NCBI GenBank assembly: GCA_963801045.1
Contig: CAWDDC010000004.1
Coordinates: 868,001-932,000 of the forward strand
DNA length: 64,000 nt
Origin: JACCWP01 sp963801045
Lineage (GTDB): Bacteria; Actinomycetota; Actinomycetes; Propionibacteriales; Nocardioidaceae
Direction: 5' to 3'
Below, in pieces: positions 1-7,863 of this stretch. Numbering within the stretch: position 1 is the first letter of the stretch; every line of letters begins with the position of its first letter. The notes beneath the pieces were generated by a model. It had not been told where the DNA came from. It saw only the letters and a list, made by a program, of their open reading frames with translations, and did no database searches. The translations under genes were made by a program, and so were the position numbers.

Positions 1-1
1 C

Positions 2-526
2 TCGGAGAGCGAGTCGCTGGCCAAGCAGGTCGACGACAACGGCGGGATCTACTTCGTGCCGGCGTTCTCCGGGCTGTTCGCTCCGTACTGGCGCAGCGAC
101 GCCCGCGGCGCGATCGTCGGCCTCTCGCGGTTCAACACCAACGCGCACCTGGCCCGCGCCACGCTCGAGGCCATCTGCTACCAGAGCCGCGACGTCGCCG
201 AGGCGATGGAGAAGGACTCCGGGGTCGTGCTCGAGGTGCTGAAGGTCGACGGGGGCGTCACGGCGAACGACCTGTGCATGCAGATCCAGGCCGACATTCT
301 CGGCGTCCCGGTCAGCCGTCCGGTGGTCGCCGAGACCACGGCGCTCGGTTCGGCGTACGCGGCAGGGCTCGCGGTCGGCTTCTGGAGCAACACCGACGAG
401 ATGCGCGAGAACTGGAACGAGTCGCAGCGCTGGGAGCCGGCCTGGAGCAAGGAGCAGCGCGAAGAGGGGTACACCGGCTGGAAGAAGGCCGTCGAGCGGA
501 CGTTGGACTGGGTGGACGTCGACTGA
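2..526 (+). CDS. glpK: Glycerol kinase, C-terminal part (cut by window edge)
   Basis: The visible 174 residues are the C-terminal half of an FGGY-family glycerol kinase, which phosphorylates glycerol to sn-glycerol 3-phosphate in the cytoplasm. The frame is open from the first complete codon, so the gene starts before the window. Diagnostic pieces are FVPAFSGLFAPYW, the block RDVAEAM, and the second FGGY signature KVDGGVTANDLCMQIQADIL followed by an ATP-site ETTALGSAYAAGLA segment. The protein ends with a normal acidic tail. glpD follows 46 nt downstream on the same strand, so the product of GlpK is handed to the next enzyme of the same operon. Identification is firm; only the N-terminal half is missing. 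Confidence 0.96.
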   Translation, partial: SESESLAKQVDDNGGIYFVPAFSGLFAPYWRSDARGAIVGLSRFNTNAHLARATLEAICYQSRDVAEAMEKDSGVVLEVLKVDGGVTANDLCMQIQADILGVPVSRPVVAETTALGSAYAAGLAVGFWSNTDEMRENWNESQRWEPAWSKEQREEGYTGWKKAVERTLDWVDVD

Positions 527-572
527 GCCTGCGCCGCGTCCGTCCCCGTACCCAGCCTGGAGGGTCACCACG

Positions 573-2294
573 ATGAGGTCGGTCGCACTGTCACCCGAGC
601 AGCGCCAGCGGGCGCTGGACGACATCGCCGGCGACGAGCTGGACGTGCTGGTGATCGGAGCGGGGGTCGTGGGCGCGGGGGCGGCGCTGGACGCCGTCAC
701 CCGCGGCCTGCGGGTCGGGCTGGTCGAGGCGCGCGACTACGCGTCCGGCACGTCCAGCCGCTCCAGCAAGCTCGTGCACGGCGGCCTGCGGTACCTGGAG
801 ATGCTCGACTTCCGGCTGGTGGCCGAGGCGCTGCGCGAGCGCGGCCTGCTGCTGACCCGGCTGGCGCCGCACCTGGTGCGGCCGGTGCCGTTCCTCTACC
901 CGCTACGCCACCGCGCCTGGGAGCGGGTCTACGCCGGCACCGGGGTGCTGCTGTACGACACCCTCGCAGCGCTGTCCGGGCGGGAGCGCGGGGTGCCGCA
1001 CCACCGGCACCTCACCCGGCGCGGTGCCCGCAAGGTGGCGCCGTCGCTGCGCAAGGACGCACTCGTGGGCGCGCTGCAGTACTACGACGCGCAGGTCGAC
1101 GACGCGCGGCACACCATGTTCCTCGCGCGGACGGCGGCGGCCTACGGCGCCTCGGTGGCCTCGCGGTCCCGGGTGACGTCGCTGCTGCGGGAGGGCGAGC
1201 GGGTCACCGGCGCCCTCGTGCACGACCTCGAGAGCGACCAGGAGATCCGGGTACGCGCCCGCCAGGTCGTCAACGCCACGGGGGTCTGGACCGACGAGAC
1301 ACAGGCGCTGGCCGGCGAGCGCGGGCAGTTCCACGTGCGGGCCAGCAAGGGCATCCACCTGGTGGTGCCGAGGGACCGGATCCGGTCGGAGTCGGGACTC
1401 ATCCTGCGAACCGAGAAGTCGGTGCTGTTCGTCATCCCGTGGGGACGGCACTGGATCATCGGCACCACCGACACCGACTGGGAGCTGGGCAAGGCCCATC
1501 CGGCCGCGAGCCGCTCCGACATCGACTACCTGCTCGAGCACGTCAACACCGTGCTGGAGACGCCGCTGACGCATGCCGACGTCGAGGGCGTCTACGCCGG
1601 GCTGCGGCCGCTGCTGTCCGGCGAGTCGGAGGCGACGTCGAAGCTGTCCCGCGAGCACGCGGTCGCGCACCCGGTGCCGGGGCTGGTCGTGGTCGCGGGC
1701 GGCAAGTACACGACGTACCGGGTGATGGCCCAGGACGCCGTTGACGAGGCGGTGCACGGGCTCGAGGTCGACCTCGACCGCTCGGTGCCGGACTCGTGCA
1801 CCGAGGACGTGCCGCTGCTCGGCGCCGACGGCTGGGAGGCGCTGTGGAACCAGCGGCACCTGCTGTCCCGCCGGGCCGGGCTGCACCTGGTGCGGGTGGA
1901 GCACCTGCTGCGCCGCTACGGGGCGCTGGTGCACGAGCTGCTCGACCTGGTCGACGCCGACTCGTCGCTGGGCGAGCCGGTCGTCGGCGCCGACGACTAC
2001 CTGCGGGCCGAGATCGTCTACGCGGCGTCGCACGAAGGTGCCCGCCACCTCGACGACGTGCTCACGCGGCGTACCCGGATCTCGATCGAGACCTTCGACC
2101 GCGGGCTCCGCTCCTGCCAGGACGTCGCCGGCCTGATGGGCGGCGTGCTCGGCTGGAGCGGCGAGCAGGTGGCGCTCGAGATCGAGCACTACCGGCAGCG
2201 GGTCGCCGCCGAGCGGGAGAGCCAGCAGATGCCCGACGACGAGACCGCCGACGCCGCCCGGATGGGCGCCCCCGACGTCGTCCCGCTGAGCTGA
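573..2294 (+). CDS. glpD: Aerobic glycerol-3-phosphate dehydrogenase
   Basis: FAD-dependent oxidation of glycerol 3-phosphate to dihydroxyacetone phosphate, feeding electrons to menaquinone at the inner face of the membrane. The 573-residue protein has the N-terminal dinucleotide fold (VIGAGVVGAG, about residues 27-36), the GlpD signature SGTSSRSSKLVHGGLRYLE (58-76), and the C-terminal helical DAO_C domain (VYAASHEGARHLDDVLTRRTR). Length is normal. The ATG start is preceded by GGAGGG about eight bases upstream. Together with the upstream glpK it forms a glycerol-utilisation operon. Its stop codon lies only 4 nt before a long palindromic repeat, which probably also serves as its terminator. 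Confidence 0.96.
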   Translation: MRSVALSPEQRQRALDDIAGDELDVLVIGAGVVGAGAALDAVTRGLRVGLVEARDYASGTSSRSSKLVHGGLRYLEMLDFRLVAEALRERGLLLTRLAPHLVRPVPFLYPLRHRAWERVYAGTGVLLYDTLAALSGRERGVPHHRHLTRRGARKVAPSLRKDALVGALQYYDAQVDDARHTMFLARTAAAYGASVASRSRVTSLLREGERVTGALVHDLESDQEIRVRARQVVNATGVWTDETQALAGERGQFHVRASKGIHLVVPRDRIRSESGLILRTEKSVLFVIPWGRHWIIGTTDTDWELGKAHPAASRSDIDYLLEHVNTVLETPLTHADVEGVYAGLRPLLSGESEATSKLSREHAVAHPVPGLVVVAGGKYTTYRVMAQDAVDEAVHGLEVDLDRSVPDSCTEDVPLLGADGWEALWNQRHLLSRRAGLHLVRVEHLLRRYGALVHELLDLVDADSSLGEPVVGADDYLRAEIVYAASHEGARHLDDVLTRRTRISIETFDRGLRSCQDVAGLMGGVLGWSGEQVALEIEHYRQRVAAERESQQMPDDETADAARMGAPDVVPLS

Positions 2295-2298
2295 CTCT

Positions 2299-2376
2299 CT
2301 GGGTTTCCCAAGGGACCTTGGGAAACCCAGGGTTCCCGTGCGTCACGAGCCGGGGGAACCTTGGGTTTCGCGGTAG
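2299..2376. repeat. Palindromic repeat family 1, copy A (left flank of module 1)
   Basis: The first 32 bp are a perfect palindrome with 15-bp arms (CTGGGTTTCCCAAGG) and a GA spacer. It is followed by a second hairpin, GGTTCCC...GGGAACC, around a GCGTCACGA core, and then by a third copy of the arm, TTGGGTTTC. The reverse complement matches copy B (3431-3508) without gaps at 67 of 78 positions by hand count. It begins 4 nt after the glpD stop and contains the stop codon and last ten codons of the nuclease-like gene on the minus strand. It can act as a terminator for glpD; a role as a mobile-element end is inference. Confidence 0.88.
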
Positions 2377-3335
2377 AAGTAGGCCGCAGACAACCGCGGA
2401 CCGCCTTGGGCGAGCGCCGCGCCGATGCGCGCGATCGTCACGTCGGGGGTGAACAGCTCGGCCCACACGAGGCGTACGACCGACCAGCCGAGCCGGCGCA
2501 GCTGGTCCTCGCGGCGCTTCTCCGCGAAGACGGCCTCGCCGGGATCCCGGCCGGAGCCGTCGTCACGCAAGTACTTCTTCGTGCCGTCGAACTCTCCCAG
2601 AACTCCTCGCTCCGGCCACGCGAAGTCCGTACGGGCCATGAAGCCGTCCGGCCCGTACACCCAGTACTGCGTCTGCGGACGGGGCAGACCGCGGCTCACG
2701 AACAGGTGACGCGCCAGCGACTCGCCCGGGGACTCAGCGCCGGCGTCGAGCTGCGAGACGGCGTACCTCAGGCCGCGGGACCTGGGGTGGTACCACCACT
2801 CGTGTGCAACCGCCGCCAGCTCCCGTTGGTCGACGACGGCCTTGTTCAATGCCGAGTCGCCGATGATGATGGCCTTCCGCACCGGATGCAGCAGCATCGC
2901 GCCGGCGACGCAGACCGCGGGAGGTCCCACGGCGATCCCGTGGCGGCTCACGCATGCTGAAGGGTCGAGCGGGCCGGCGTGGCGGTTGACGCCGTGTTCG
3001 CGGCGTCCGTGCCGCAGGTCGAGATGCGTGGTGTGGACCTGCTCCAGGTCGGGCTCCCACATCTCCACGCCGAGCGCGAGAGCCCCGGTCGTGTGTGATC
3101 CCACCTCGCCGCTCGAGGCGCGGAGCACCGCCCGTAGGGTGAGCAGGTGTCGCTGATGGGCTCCGCTGGCTGCCCATTGGGCACCGGTGACGTACGCACC
3201 GCGGCGGATGCGGTGCCACACCCTGGTCCGCACGCGTCGGGTGATGGTGGCTTCGTCGAAGCCGCACGACAGCGCCTCGCGCGTCGTGAACACACCGCCG
3301 AATGCTGCGGCCAGGCTCATCAGTAGGTCGTCCAC
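2343..3335 (-). CDS. AbiEi-type winged-helix protein with C-terminal DUF559 nuclease-like domain (module 1)
   Basis: A 330-residue protein. The N-terminus (about 8-50, GGVFTTREALSCGFDEATITRRVR then RRGAY) resembles the winged-helix domain of AbiEi antitoxins. The C-terminal third (about 200-295) matches the DUF559/Vsr-like PD-(D/E)XK pattern: E201/E205, then TDFAW (236-240), GEFDG (247-251) with KKY, and EKRRED plus LRRLGWSVVRLVW. The candidate catalytic acidic residues are present, so an active nuclease is plausible. No AbiEii toxin gene is adjacent, so a toxin-antitoxin role is not supported. The GTG start is favoured because the box TCCACAGCCGAG sits 74 nt upstream, as in the second family member at 36.4-37.4 kb. 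The last ten codons lie inside palindrome A. Confidence 0.8.
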   Translation of the reverse strand: MDDLLMSLAAAFGGVFTTREALSCGFDEATITRRVRTRVWHRIRRGAYVTGAQWAASGAHQRHLLTLRAVLRASSGEVGSHTTGALALGVEMWEPDLEQVHTTHLDLRHGRREHGVNRHAGPLDPSACVSRHGIAVGPPAVCVAGAMLLHPVRKAIIIGDSALNKAVVDQRELAAVAHEWWYHPRSRGLRYAVSQLDAGAESPGESLARHLFVSRGLPRPQTQYWVYGPDGFMARTDFAWPERGVLGEFDGTKKYLRDDGSGRDPGEAVFAEKRREDQLRRLGWSVVRLVWAELFTPDVTIARIGAALAQGGPRLSAAYFYRETQGSPGS

Positions 3336-3409
3336 GTCGACAGCCTCGGCCGGTGCGGCCGGTTGTGGCGGCTGCTGCCGTGTGACCGGTGGATGACCGG
3401 GGGCGCACG

Positions 3410-3421
3410 CTCGGCTGTGGA
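3410..3421 (-). promoter_or_regulatory. Fixed-distance TCCACAGCCGAG box upstream of nuclease gene 1
   Basis: Read on the gene's strand, TCCACAGCCGAG ends 74 nt before the GTG start. The identical 12-mer precedes the second AbiEi/DUF559 gene (37482-37493), and TCCACAGCCGGG precedes ssb (22386-22397), each with exactly 74 nt to the start codon. The flanking bases make TCGTCCACA, one mismatch from the actinobacterial DnaA-box form TTGTCCACA. A second related block, TCATCCACCGG, lies 13 nt nearer the gene. What binds here is unknown. Confidence 0.6.
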
Positions 3422-3430
3422 CGACGGCTG

Positions 3431-3508
3431 CTACCGCGAAACCGAAGGTTCCCCCGTGTCGTGACGCGGTAGAACCCTCGGTTTCCCAAGGTCGCTTGGG
3501 AAACCGAA
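3431..3508. repeat. Palindromic repeat family 1, copy B (right flank of module 1)
   Basis: Inverted relative to copy A, so the two form 78-bp terminal inverted repeats around the gene. The outer 30 bp form a hairpin with 13-bp perfect arms (TCGGTTTCCCAAG) and a GTCG loop. Where A has GGGTTTCCC, B has CGGTTTCCC, and the same G-to-C change appears in all three arm copies of B, which preserves pairing. It ends 2 nt before the araA stop codon and can act as the araA terminator. Confidence 0.88.
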
Positions 3509-3510
3509 CG

Positions 3511-5022
3511 TCAGAAGCCCGCGGCGAGGCGGTGGTACGCCTGGTTCCAGCGGAGCTCCTGCAGCAGCCGGCGGGGGGTGGTGTCGTCGTCGATCAGCAC
3601 CAGCTCGGTACGGGCGATCTCGGCCAGGTCGACGAGGACCTCGGTCGGGAGCGCGGTGCTGAGCACGGTGTGGTGCGGTCCGCCGGCCATGATCCACGCC
3701 TCGGTCGACGTACGGAGATCGGGCGCCGGCTGCCAGACCGCGCGCGCCACCGGGAGCCGGGGCAGCGGCTCGTCGGGCGGCACGACCGACACCTCGTTGG
3801 CCACCAGGCGGAACCGGTCGCCGAGGTCGCACATGCCGACGACGAACGCCGGCCCGGTCGCCGCGTCGAAGACCATCCGCACCGGGTCCTCCCGGTTGCC
3901 GATCGCCAGCGGATGGATCTCTACCCGCGGCCGCTCGGCCGCGATCGACGGGCAGATCTCCAGCATGTGGGCGCCGAGCACCTTCGGCGTGCCCGGGCCC
4001 AGGTGGTACGTGTAGTCCTCCATGAACGACGTACCGCCGGGCAGCCCCACCGCCGCGGCCTTGAGGATCCGCAGCAGCGCAGCGGTCTTCCAGTCGCCCT
4101 CTCCCGCGAAGCCGACGCCGTCGGCCATCAGCCGCTGCACCGCCATGCCCGGCAGCTGCCGCAACCCGGCCAGGTCCTCGAAGTTGGACGTGAACGCCCG
4201 CGCCCCCGTACCCGCGAGCATCTCGCGCAGCCCGACCTCGATCTGCGCCGAGTAACGCAGCGACTCGTGCCGGTCGCCGCCGGGCAACAGCTCAGGCACG
4301 ACCTCGTACGCGTCCGCGTACTCCTCCACCAGACCGTCGACGCGTCCCGGATCGGCCGCGTGCACGGCGTCGGCCAGGTCGGTCACGGCGTAGCCGTTGA
4401 CCGTCACGCCCCACCGCCACTGGGCCTCGACCCGGTCGCCCTCGGTCACCGCGACGTCCCGCATGGTGTCGCCGAAGCGCGAGAGCCGCAGCGACCGCGC
4501 CTCCGCCCAGCCGAGTGCCGCCCGTACCCAGGCACCCACCCGCCCGCGCACCACCGGGTCGCTCGCGTGCCCGGACACGGTCTTGCGGGTGACGCCGAGC
4601 CGGGCCTGTACGTAGCCGAACTCACGGTCGCCGTGCGCGGCCTGGTTGAGGTTCATGAAGTCCATGTCGATGGTCGCCCATGGCAGCGCCTCGTTGGCCT
4701 GGGTGTGCAGGTGCAGCAGCGGCGTGCGCAGCGCGTCCAGGCCGGCGATCCACATCCGCGCGGGCGAGAACGTGTGCATCCAGGCGATCACCCCGACGCA
4801 CGACGCATCGGCGTCGGCCTCCAGCGCCAGCCGGTGGATGGCGTCGGAGCTGGTGAGCACCGGCTTCCACACCACGCGTACGGGCACCTGCTCGGCCTGG
4901 TCCAGGAGCGCGGCGACCGCCTGCGACTGCTCGGCCACCTGCCGCAGCGTCTCGTCGCCGTACAGCGCCTGGCTCCCGGTGAGGAACCAGACCTCCGCGT
5001 CCGCGTGCACCGGGCCCGTCAT
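3511..5022 (-). CDS. araA: L-arabinose isomerase
   Basis: Interconverts L-arabinose and L-ribulose in the cytoplasm, a Mn2+-dependent first step of arabinose catabolism. The 503-residue length is typical. The metal and catalytic residues are recognisable at E308 (GEGDWK), E335 (SFMEDYTYH), H352 (AHMLEICPSI) and a His at about 450 (GGPHH). The N-terminal VWFLTGSQALYGDETLRQVAEQ is highly characteristic. ATG is preceded by GGAGG. A LacI-type operator lies 22 nt upstream of the start codon. araB and araD are not adjacent, so ribulokinase and the epimerase must be encoded elsewhere or the gene is part of a scattered regulon. Confidence 0.96.
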   Translation of the reverse strand: MTGPVHADAEVWFLTGSQALYGDETLRQVAEQSQAVAALLDQAEQVPVRVVWKPVLTSSDAIHRLALEADADASCVGVIAWMHTFSPARMWIAGLDALRTPLLHLHTQANEALPWATIDMDFMNLNQAAHGDREFGYVQARLGVTRKTVSGHASDPVVRGRVGAWVRAALGWAEARSLRLSRFGDTMRDVAVTEGDRVEAQWRWGVTVNGYAVTDLADAVHAADPGRVDGLVEEYADAYEVVPELLPGGDRHESLRYSAQIEVGLREMLAGTGARAFTSNFEDLAGLRQLPGMAVQRLMADGVGFAGEGDWKTAALLRILKAAAVGLPGGTSFMEDYTYHLGPGTPKVLGAHMLEICPSIAAERPRVEIHPLAIGNREDPVRMVFDAATGPAFVVGMCDLGDRFRLVANEVSVVPPDEPLPRLPVARAVWQPAPDLRTSTEAWIMAGGPHHTVLSTALPTEVLVDLAEIARTELVLIDDDTTPRRLLQELRWNQAYHRLAAGF

Positions 5023-5043
5023 GCCGCCTCCAGTCGTCGTCGG

Positions 5044-5057
5044 TGTGAGCGTTCACA
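5044..5057 (-). promoter_or_regulatory. LacI/GalR-family operator upstream of araA
   Basis: TGTGAGCGTTCACA is a palindrome with one mismatched pair around a central CG, the classic form recognised by LacI/GalR regulators. It lies 22 nt before the araA ATG, where it would overlap the promoter or the start of the transcript, so repression lifted by arabinose or a related sugar is likely. No lacI-type gene is in the window. Confidence 0.7.
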
Positions 5058-5105
5058 TCGTGCCGTACGACGACCAGGCTTGGCGACCCGGTACGGGCCG
5101 GAAGG

Positions 5106-5747
5106 TCAGCTGGTGACGACCTCGCAGTCGTTCGCGATCATGTCGTTCGCCGAGGCGCCGTCGACGGTGTCGATGCCGGGGCCGCAGCGGACCTGGTCGG
5201 CGCCAGGGTTGATCGGCGGGCCGTCGCCGGACGAGAGGTCGATCAGGTCCGGGCCGGTGCCGCCGAGGATGCGGTCGTTGCCGCGGCTGCCGAACACGAA
5301 GTCGCCGCCACTGCCGCCGTTGACCTCGTCGTCACCGTTGCCGGCGTTGATGCTGTCGGACCCGGCGCCACCGCCGTGGTTGTCGTCGCCGCTCCCGCCG
5401 TTCCACACGTCGTTGCCGGCGCCTCCGCGCACGATGTCGTCACCGGCGCCGTCGACGAAGGTGTCGCCGCCCGTACCGGCCAGCAGCCGGTCGTCGCCGC
5501 GGCCGCCCCTCAGGTCGTCCCTGCCCGGTCCACCGCGCACGCGGTCGGGCCCGGCCAGGGCGCGGACGACGTCGTCGCCCGCCCTGGCGTCGATCAGGTC
5601 GGCGCGGGCGGTGCCACGGATGCGGTCGTCGCCCGGCGTCCCGTTGATGACCGCCGCCGAGGCTGCGGGCGCGGTCAGCAGCGAGGTCAGCGCGATGGTG
5701 GCCACCGTTGTCGCGACGGCGGCAGCTGTACGTACGGATGAGCGCAT
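5106..5747 (-). CDS. Secreted RTX-type calcium-binding repeat protein
   Basis: 213 residues. A basic N-terminus and hydrophobic stretch ending in APAASAA is a Sec signal peptide, with cleavage near residue 31. The mature part is built of tandem Gly/Asp-rich nonapeptides (for example GTPGDDRIRG, GGPGRDDLRG, GNGDDEVNG), the hemolysin-type calcium-binding parallel beta-roll. The C-terminus has two cysteines (VRCGPGIDTVDG...NDCEVV) suited to a disulfide, a common ending in actinobacterial members. No catalytic domain is visible, so the protein may be a structural or surface calcium-binding protein. A second, shorter protein of the same kind lies at 49470-49916. Confidence 0.85.
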   Translation of the reverse strand: MRSSVRTAAAVATTVATIALTSLLTAPAASAAVINGTPGDDRIRGTARADLIDARAGDDVVRALAGPDRVRGGPGRDDLRGGRGDDRLLAGTGGDTFVDGAGDDIVRGGAGNDVWNGGSGDDNHGGGAGSDSINAGNGDDEVNGGSGGDFVFGSRGNDRILGGTGPDLIDLSSGDGPPINPGADQVRCGPGIDTVDGASANDMIANDCEVVTS

Positions 5748-5967
5748 GATTCCTCCCGGGGGTGGTGGATGGACGGCTCGCTACGCAACGTAGCGGCGCG
5801 GTCCGGCCGACGGCTACAGCCAGAATCCCGCGGCTGCGGAGGGGTGCCCGGTTCGTCCGTGACTGTCCGGCCGCTGGAACCCTGCTGCCCTCGATCACGT
5901 CCCAGCGCCAGCCGGCCACGGCGTCGGGAGGCGGGCAGGCAGGACGCCCGGGGACGGGAGCAACACC

Positions 5968-6747
5968 ATGGGGCAGACAGTGACGATCAGCGTCCGCAGC
6001 ATCCTGGTCGCGGGGGCGGTGGTCGTCGCTGTGGTGGTGGCGTACCTGCTCGGCTCGGGTCGGTCGGACGCCAGCCCGGTAGCGGCAGCCGCGCCGGCGA
6101 CGAGGCCCGCGGACGTGCCGAGCATCGCGATGACCGGCACGGGCGAGAGCGCCACGGTCCCGGACCAGATGACGTTCTCGGTCGGCGTACGCACCAGCGC
6201 CTCGGACGTGTCGGACGCGCTCGAGCAGGCCAACGGCGTCACCGGCCGCATCCTCGCCGCTCTCAAGGACGTCGGCATCGATGCGGACGACCTGCAGAGC
6301 AAGGGCCTCGACGTGCACGCGACTTACGACTACAGCGGCGACGGGCCGCCGGTGATCACCGGCTACGCGGTCGCGCAGAACCTCGCGGTCCTGGTCAGGT
6401 CCCTGCCCGACGCGGGTCCGGCCATCAGCGCAGCGGCCGGCGCGGGCGGCAACGCCGTGCGACTGAGCGACGTCCGGCTGCGCGTCGGCGACCCGGAGGC
6501 GCAGCTGCGCGAGGCGCGCGAGGCGGCCATCACCGAGGCCCAGGCGAAGGCCGAGCAGTACGCCGAGGCCACCGGGCAGGAGCTGGGTTCGGTCGTGTCG
6601 CTGCGGGAGAACACGCGCGGCGGCGGCAAGGTGCTGTACGAGTCCCTGTCCGAGCGCGCCGCACTCGACGTCGCGAGCTCGGTGCCGATCCGCGCCGGCT
6701 CCTCCGAGCTCGAGGTCAGCGTCTCTGTCGTCTGGTCACTGCAATGA
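5968..6747 (+). CDS. SIMPL domain (DUF541) membrane-anchored or secreted protein
   Basis: 259 residues with a single N-terminal hydrophobic helix (about 11-30, VAGAVVVAVVVAYLLG) followed by an Ala/Pro-rich linker and a SIMPL/DUF541 domain: IAMTGTGESATVPDQMTFSVGV, the conserved LEQAN and DLQSKGLDVHATYDY blocks, and AREAAITEAQAKAEQYAEATGQ near the C-terminus. Members of this family are found outside the cytoplasmic membrane and are linked to oxidative or envelope stress, but no biochemical activity is agreed. The start lies 220 nt from the divergently transcribed RTX gene. The gene ends 2 nt before the tRNA-His 3' end on the opposite strand. Confidence 0.85.
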   Translation: MGQTVTISVRSILVAGAVVVAVVVAYLLGSGRSDASPVAAAAPATRPADVPSIAMTGTGESATVPDQMTFSVGVRTSASDVSDALEQANGVTGRILAALKDVGIDADDLQSKGLDVHATYDYSGDGPPVITGYAVAQNLAVLVRSLPDAGPAISAAAGAGGNAVRLSDVRLRVGDPEAQLREAREAAITEAQAKAEQYAEATGQELGSVVSLRENTRGGGKVLYESLSERAALDVASSVPIRAGSSELEVSVSVVWSLQ

Positions 6748-6749
6748 CG

Positions 6750-6826
6750 TGGGGTGAGTGACGGGACTTGAACCCGCGGCCCCCTGGACCACAACCAGGT
6801 GCTCTACCGACTGAGCTACACCCACC
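6750..6826 (-). tRNA. tRNA-His (GTG)
   Basis: Cloverleaf on the minus strand with acceptor stem GTGGGTG/CACTCAC (one G-U pair), D arm GCTC...GAGC, anticodon stem CCTGG/CCAGG with loop TTGTGGT (anticodon GTG) and T arm GCGGGTTCAAGTCCCGT. The extra G at position -1 opposite C73, the hallmark of histidine tRNAs, is present. CCA is encoded. No integrase gene is nearby, so there is no sign that it serves as an attachment site. Confidence 0.96.
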
Positions 6827-6916
6827 ATGAGCCGCGGCGATACGTCTCGTCACCGGCGCCACGGCCCGGACGAGTGTAGCGGCCGGGCCGGTGCCGCCCG
6901 GACGGGTGGGCGGGGG

Positions 6917-7531
6917 TCAGCCGTCGGTCGCGGACAGCGATCCCGCGTGCTGGGCGGCGATCGCCTTGGCGGTCTCGGAGTCGGGCCCGGGCGGGCGCAC
7001 GAACACGGCCGCGCGGTAGTAGCGCAGCTCCTCGATGCTCTCCCGGATGTCGGCCAGCGCACGGTGGCCGCCCTGCTTGGCGGGCGCGGCGAAGTACGCG
7101 CGGGGGTACCACCGCCGGGCCAGCTCCTTGATCGAGGAGACGTCGATCATCCGGTAGTGCATCCAGGCCTCGAGCTCGGGCATGTCCCGCGCCAGGAAGG
7201 CCCGGTCGGTGCCGATGCTGTTGCCGGCGAGCGGCGCCTTGCGGGCTTCGGGCACGTGCTCGCGCACGTACGCCAACACCTGCTGCTCGGCCTCGTCCAG
7301 GCTGACCCCTGCGTCGAGCTGGGTGATCAGCCCGGAGGTGGTGTGCATCTCCCGCACCACGTCGGGCATCTGCGTCAGGGCCTCCGCCGGGGGCCGTACC
7401 ACCAGGTCGACGCCCTCACCGAGCACGTTCAGCTCGAAGTCGGTGACCAGCGCCGCCACCTCGACCAGCGCGTCCGCGCCGAGGTCGAGGCCGGTCATCT
7501 CGCAGTCGATCCACACCACCCTGTCGTTCAC
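6917..7531 (-). CDS. orn: Oligoribonuclease
   Basis: 3'-to-5' exoribonuclease of the DEDDh class that degrades 2-5 nt RNAs and linear pGpG at the end of mRNA and c-di-GMP turnover. The 204-residue protein starts MNDRVVWIDCEMTGLD with D9 and E11 of the first motif, has the middle aspartate in YRMIDVSSIKEL, and ends with the H/D pair in HRALADIRESIEEL. LAGNSIGTDRAFL is also conserved. The c-di-GMP link is relevant because three diguanylate cyclase/phosphodiesterase genes occur in this window. tRNA-His lies just downstream on the same strand. Confidence 0.95.
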   Translation of the reverse strand: MNDRVVWIDCEMTGLDLGADALVEVAALVTDFELNVLGEGVDLVVRPPAEALTQMPDVVREMHTTSGLITQLDAGVSLDEAEQQVLAYVREHVPEARKAPLAGNSIGTDRAFLARDMPELEAWMHYRMIDVSSIKELARRWYPRAYFAAPAKQGGHRALADIRESIEELRYYRAAVFVRPPGPDSETAKAIAAQHAGSLSATDG

Positions 7532-7579
7532 GGTCGGCCACCCTACGGTGTCGGCGCGCAGCGGGGCGGTCGCGTACGT

Positions 7580-7819
7580 TCAATCGTCTCGCGGATCGTC
7601 GTCGAGGTGGGTCAGCCGCATCAGCCCGGTGCGCTCGAGCAGCACCGCGATCAGCAGCACGGCGAGCAGGCCGGCCGCACCCAGGGCCGCCTGCCACCAC
7701 GGCACCCCGAGGTAGGTCGCCAGCGCGGTGCCCGCGCCGAGGCCGACGACGCCGTAGGCGAGCAGTTCCAGGGCCCAGGGCGAACGTCGGCGCAGGTGTC
7801 GTCTGCGTCCGCCCGCCAC
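7580..7819 (-). CDS. Small membrane protein, hypothetical
   Basis: About 79 residues: a basic N-terminus (RRRHLRRR), two predicted hydrophobic helices (LELLAYGVVGLGAGTALA and WWQAALGAAGLLAVLLIAVLL), and an acidic tail. I chose the GTG start because the longer in-frame alternative begins inside palindromic repeat C. The ribosome binding site is poor, so the start is uncertain. It lies upstream of orn, 48 nt away on the same strand. No function is recognised. Confidence 0.5.
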   Translation of the reverse strand: MAGGRRRHLRRRSPWALELLAYGVVGLGAGTALATYLGVPWWQAALGAAGLLAVLLIAVLLERTGLMRLTHLDDDPRDD

Positions 7820-7863
7820 CGGACCAGTATCCGCGCCGCGATCGCCGGTGCCGGGCTGGAAAC

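Noticed and set aside
3410..3421. The TCCACAGCCGAG box as a LexA or PafBC (RecA-NDp) site
   Set aside because: It lacks the TCGAAC...GTTCGA palindrome of LexA and the TTGTCRGTG-type element of PafBC-dependent promoters.
3496..5793. A long plus-strand frame opposite araA and the RTX gene
   Set aside because: Both minus-strand genes have clear family motifs; the plus-strand translation is Arg/Pro/His-rich noise typical of this base composition.
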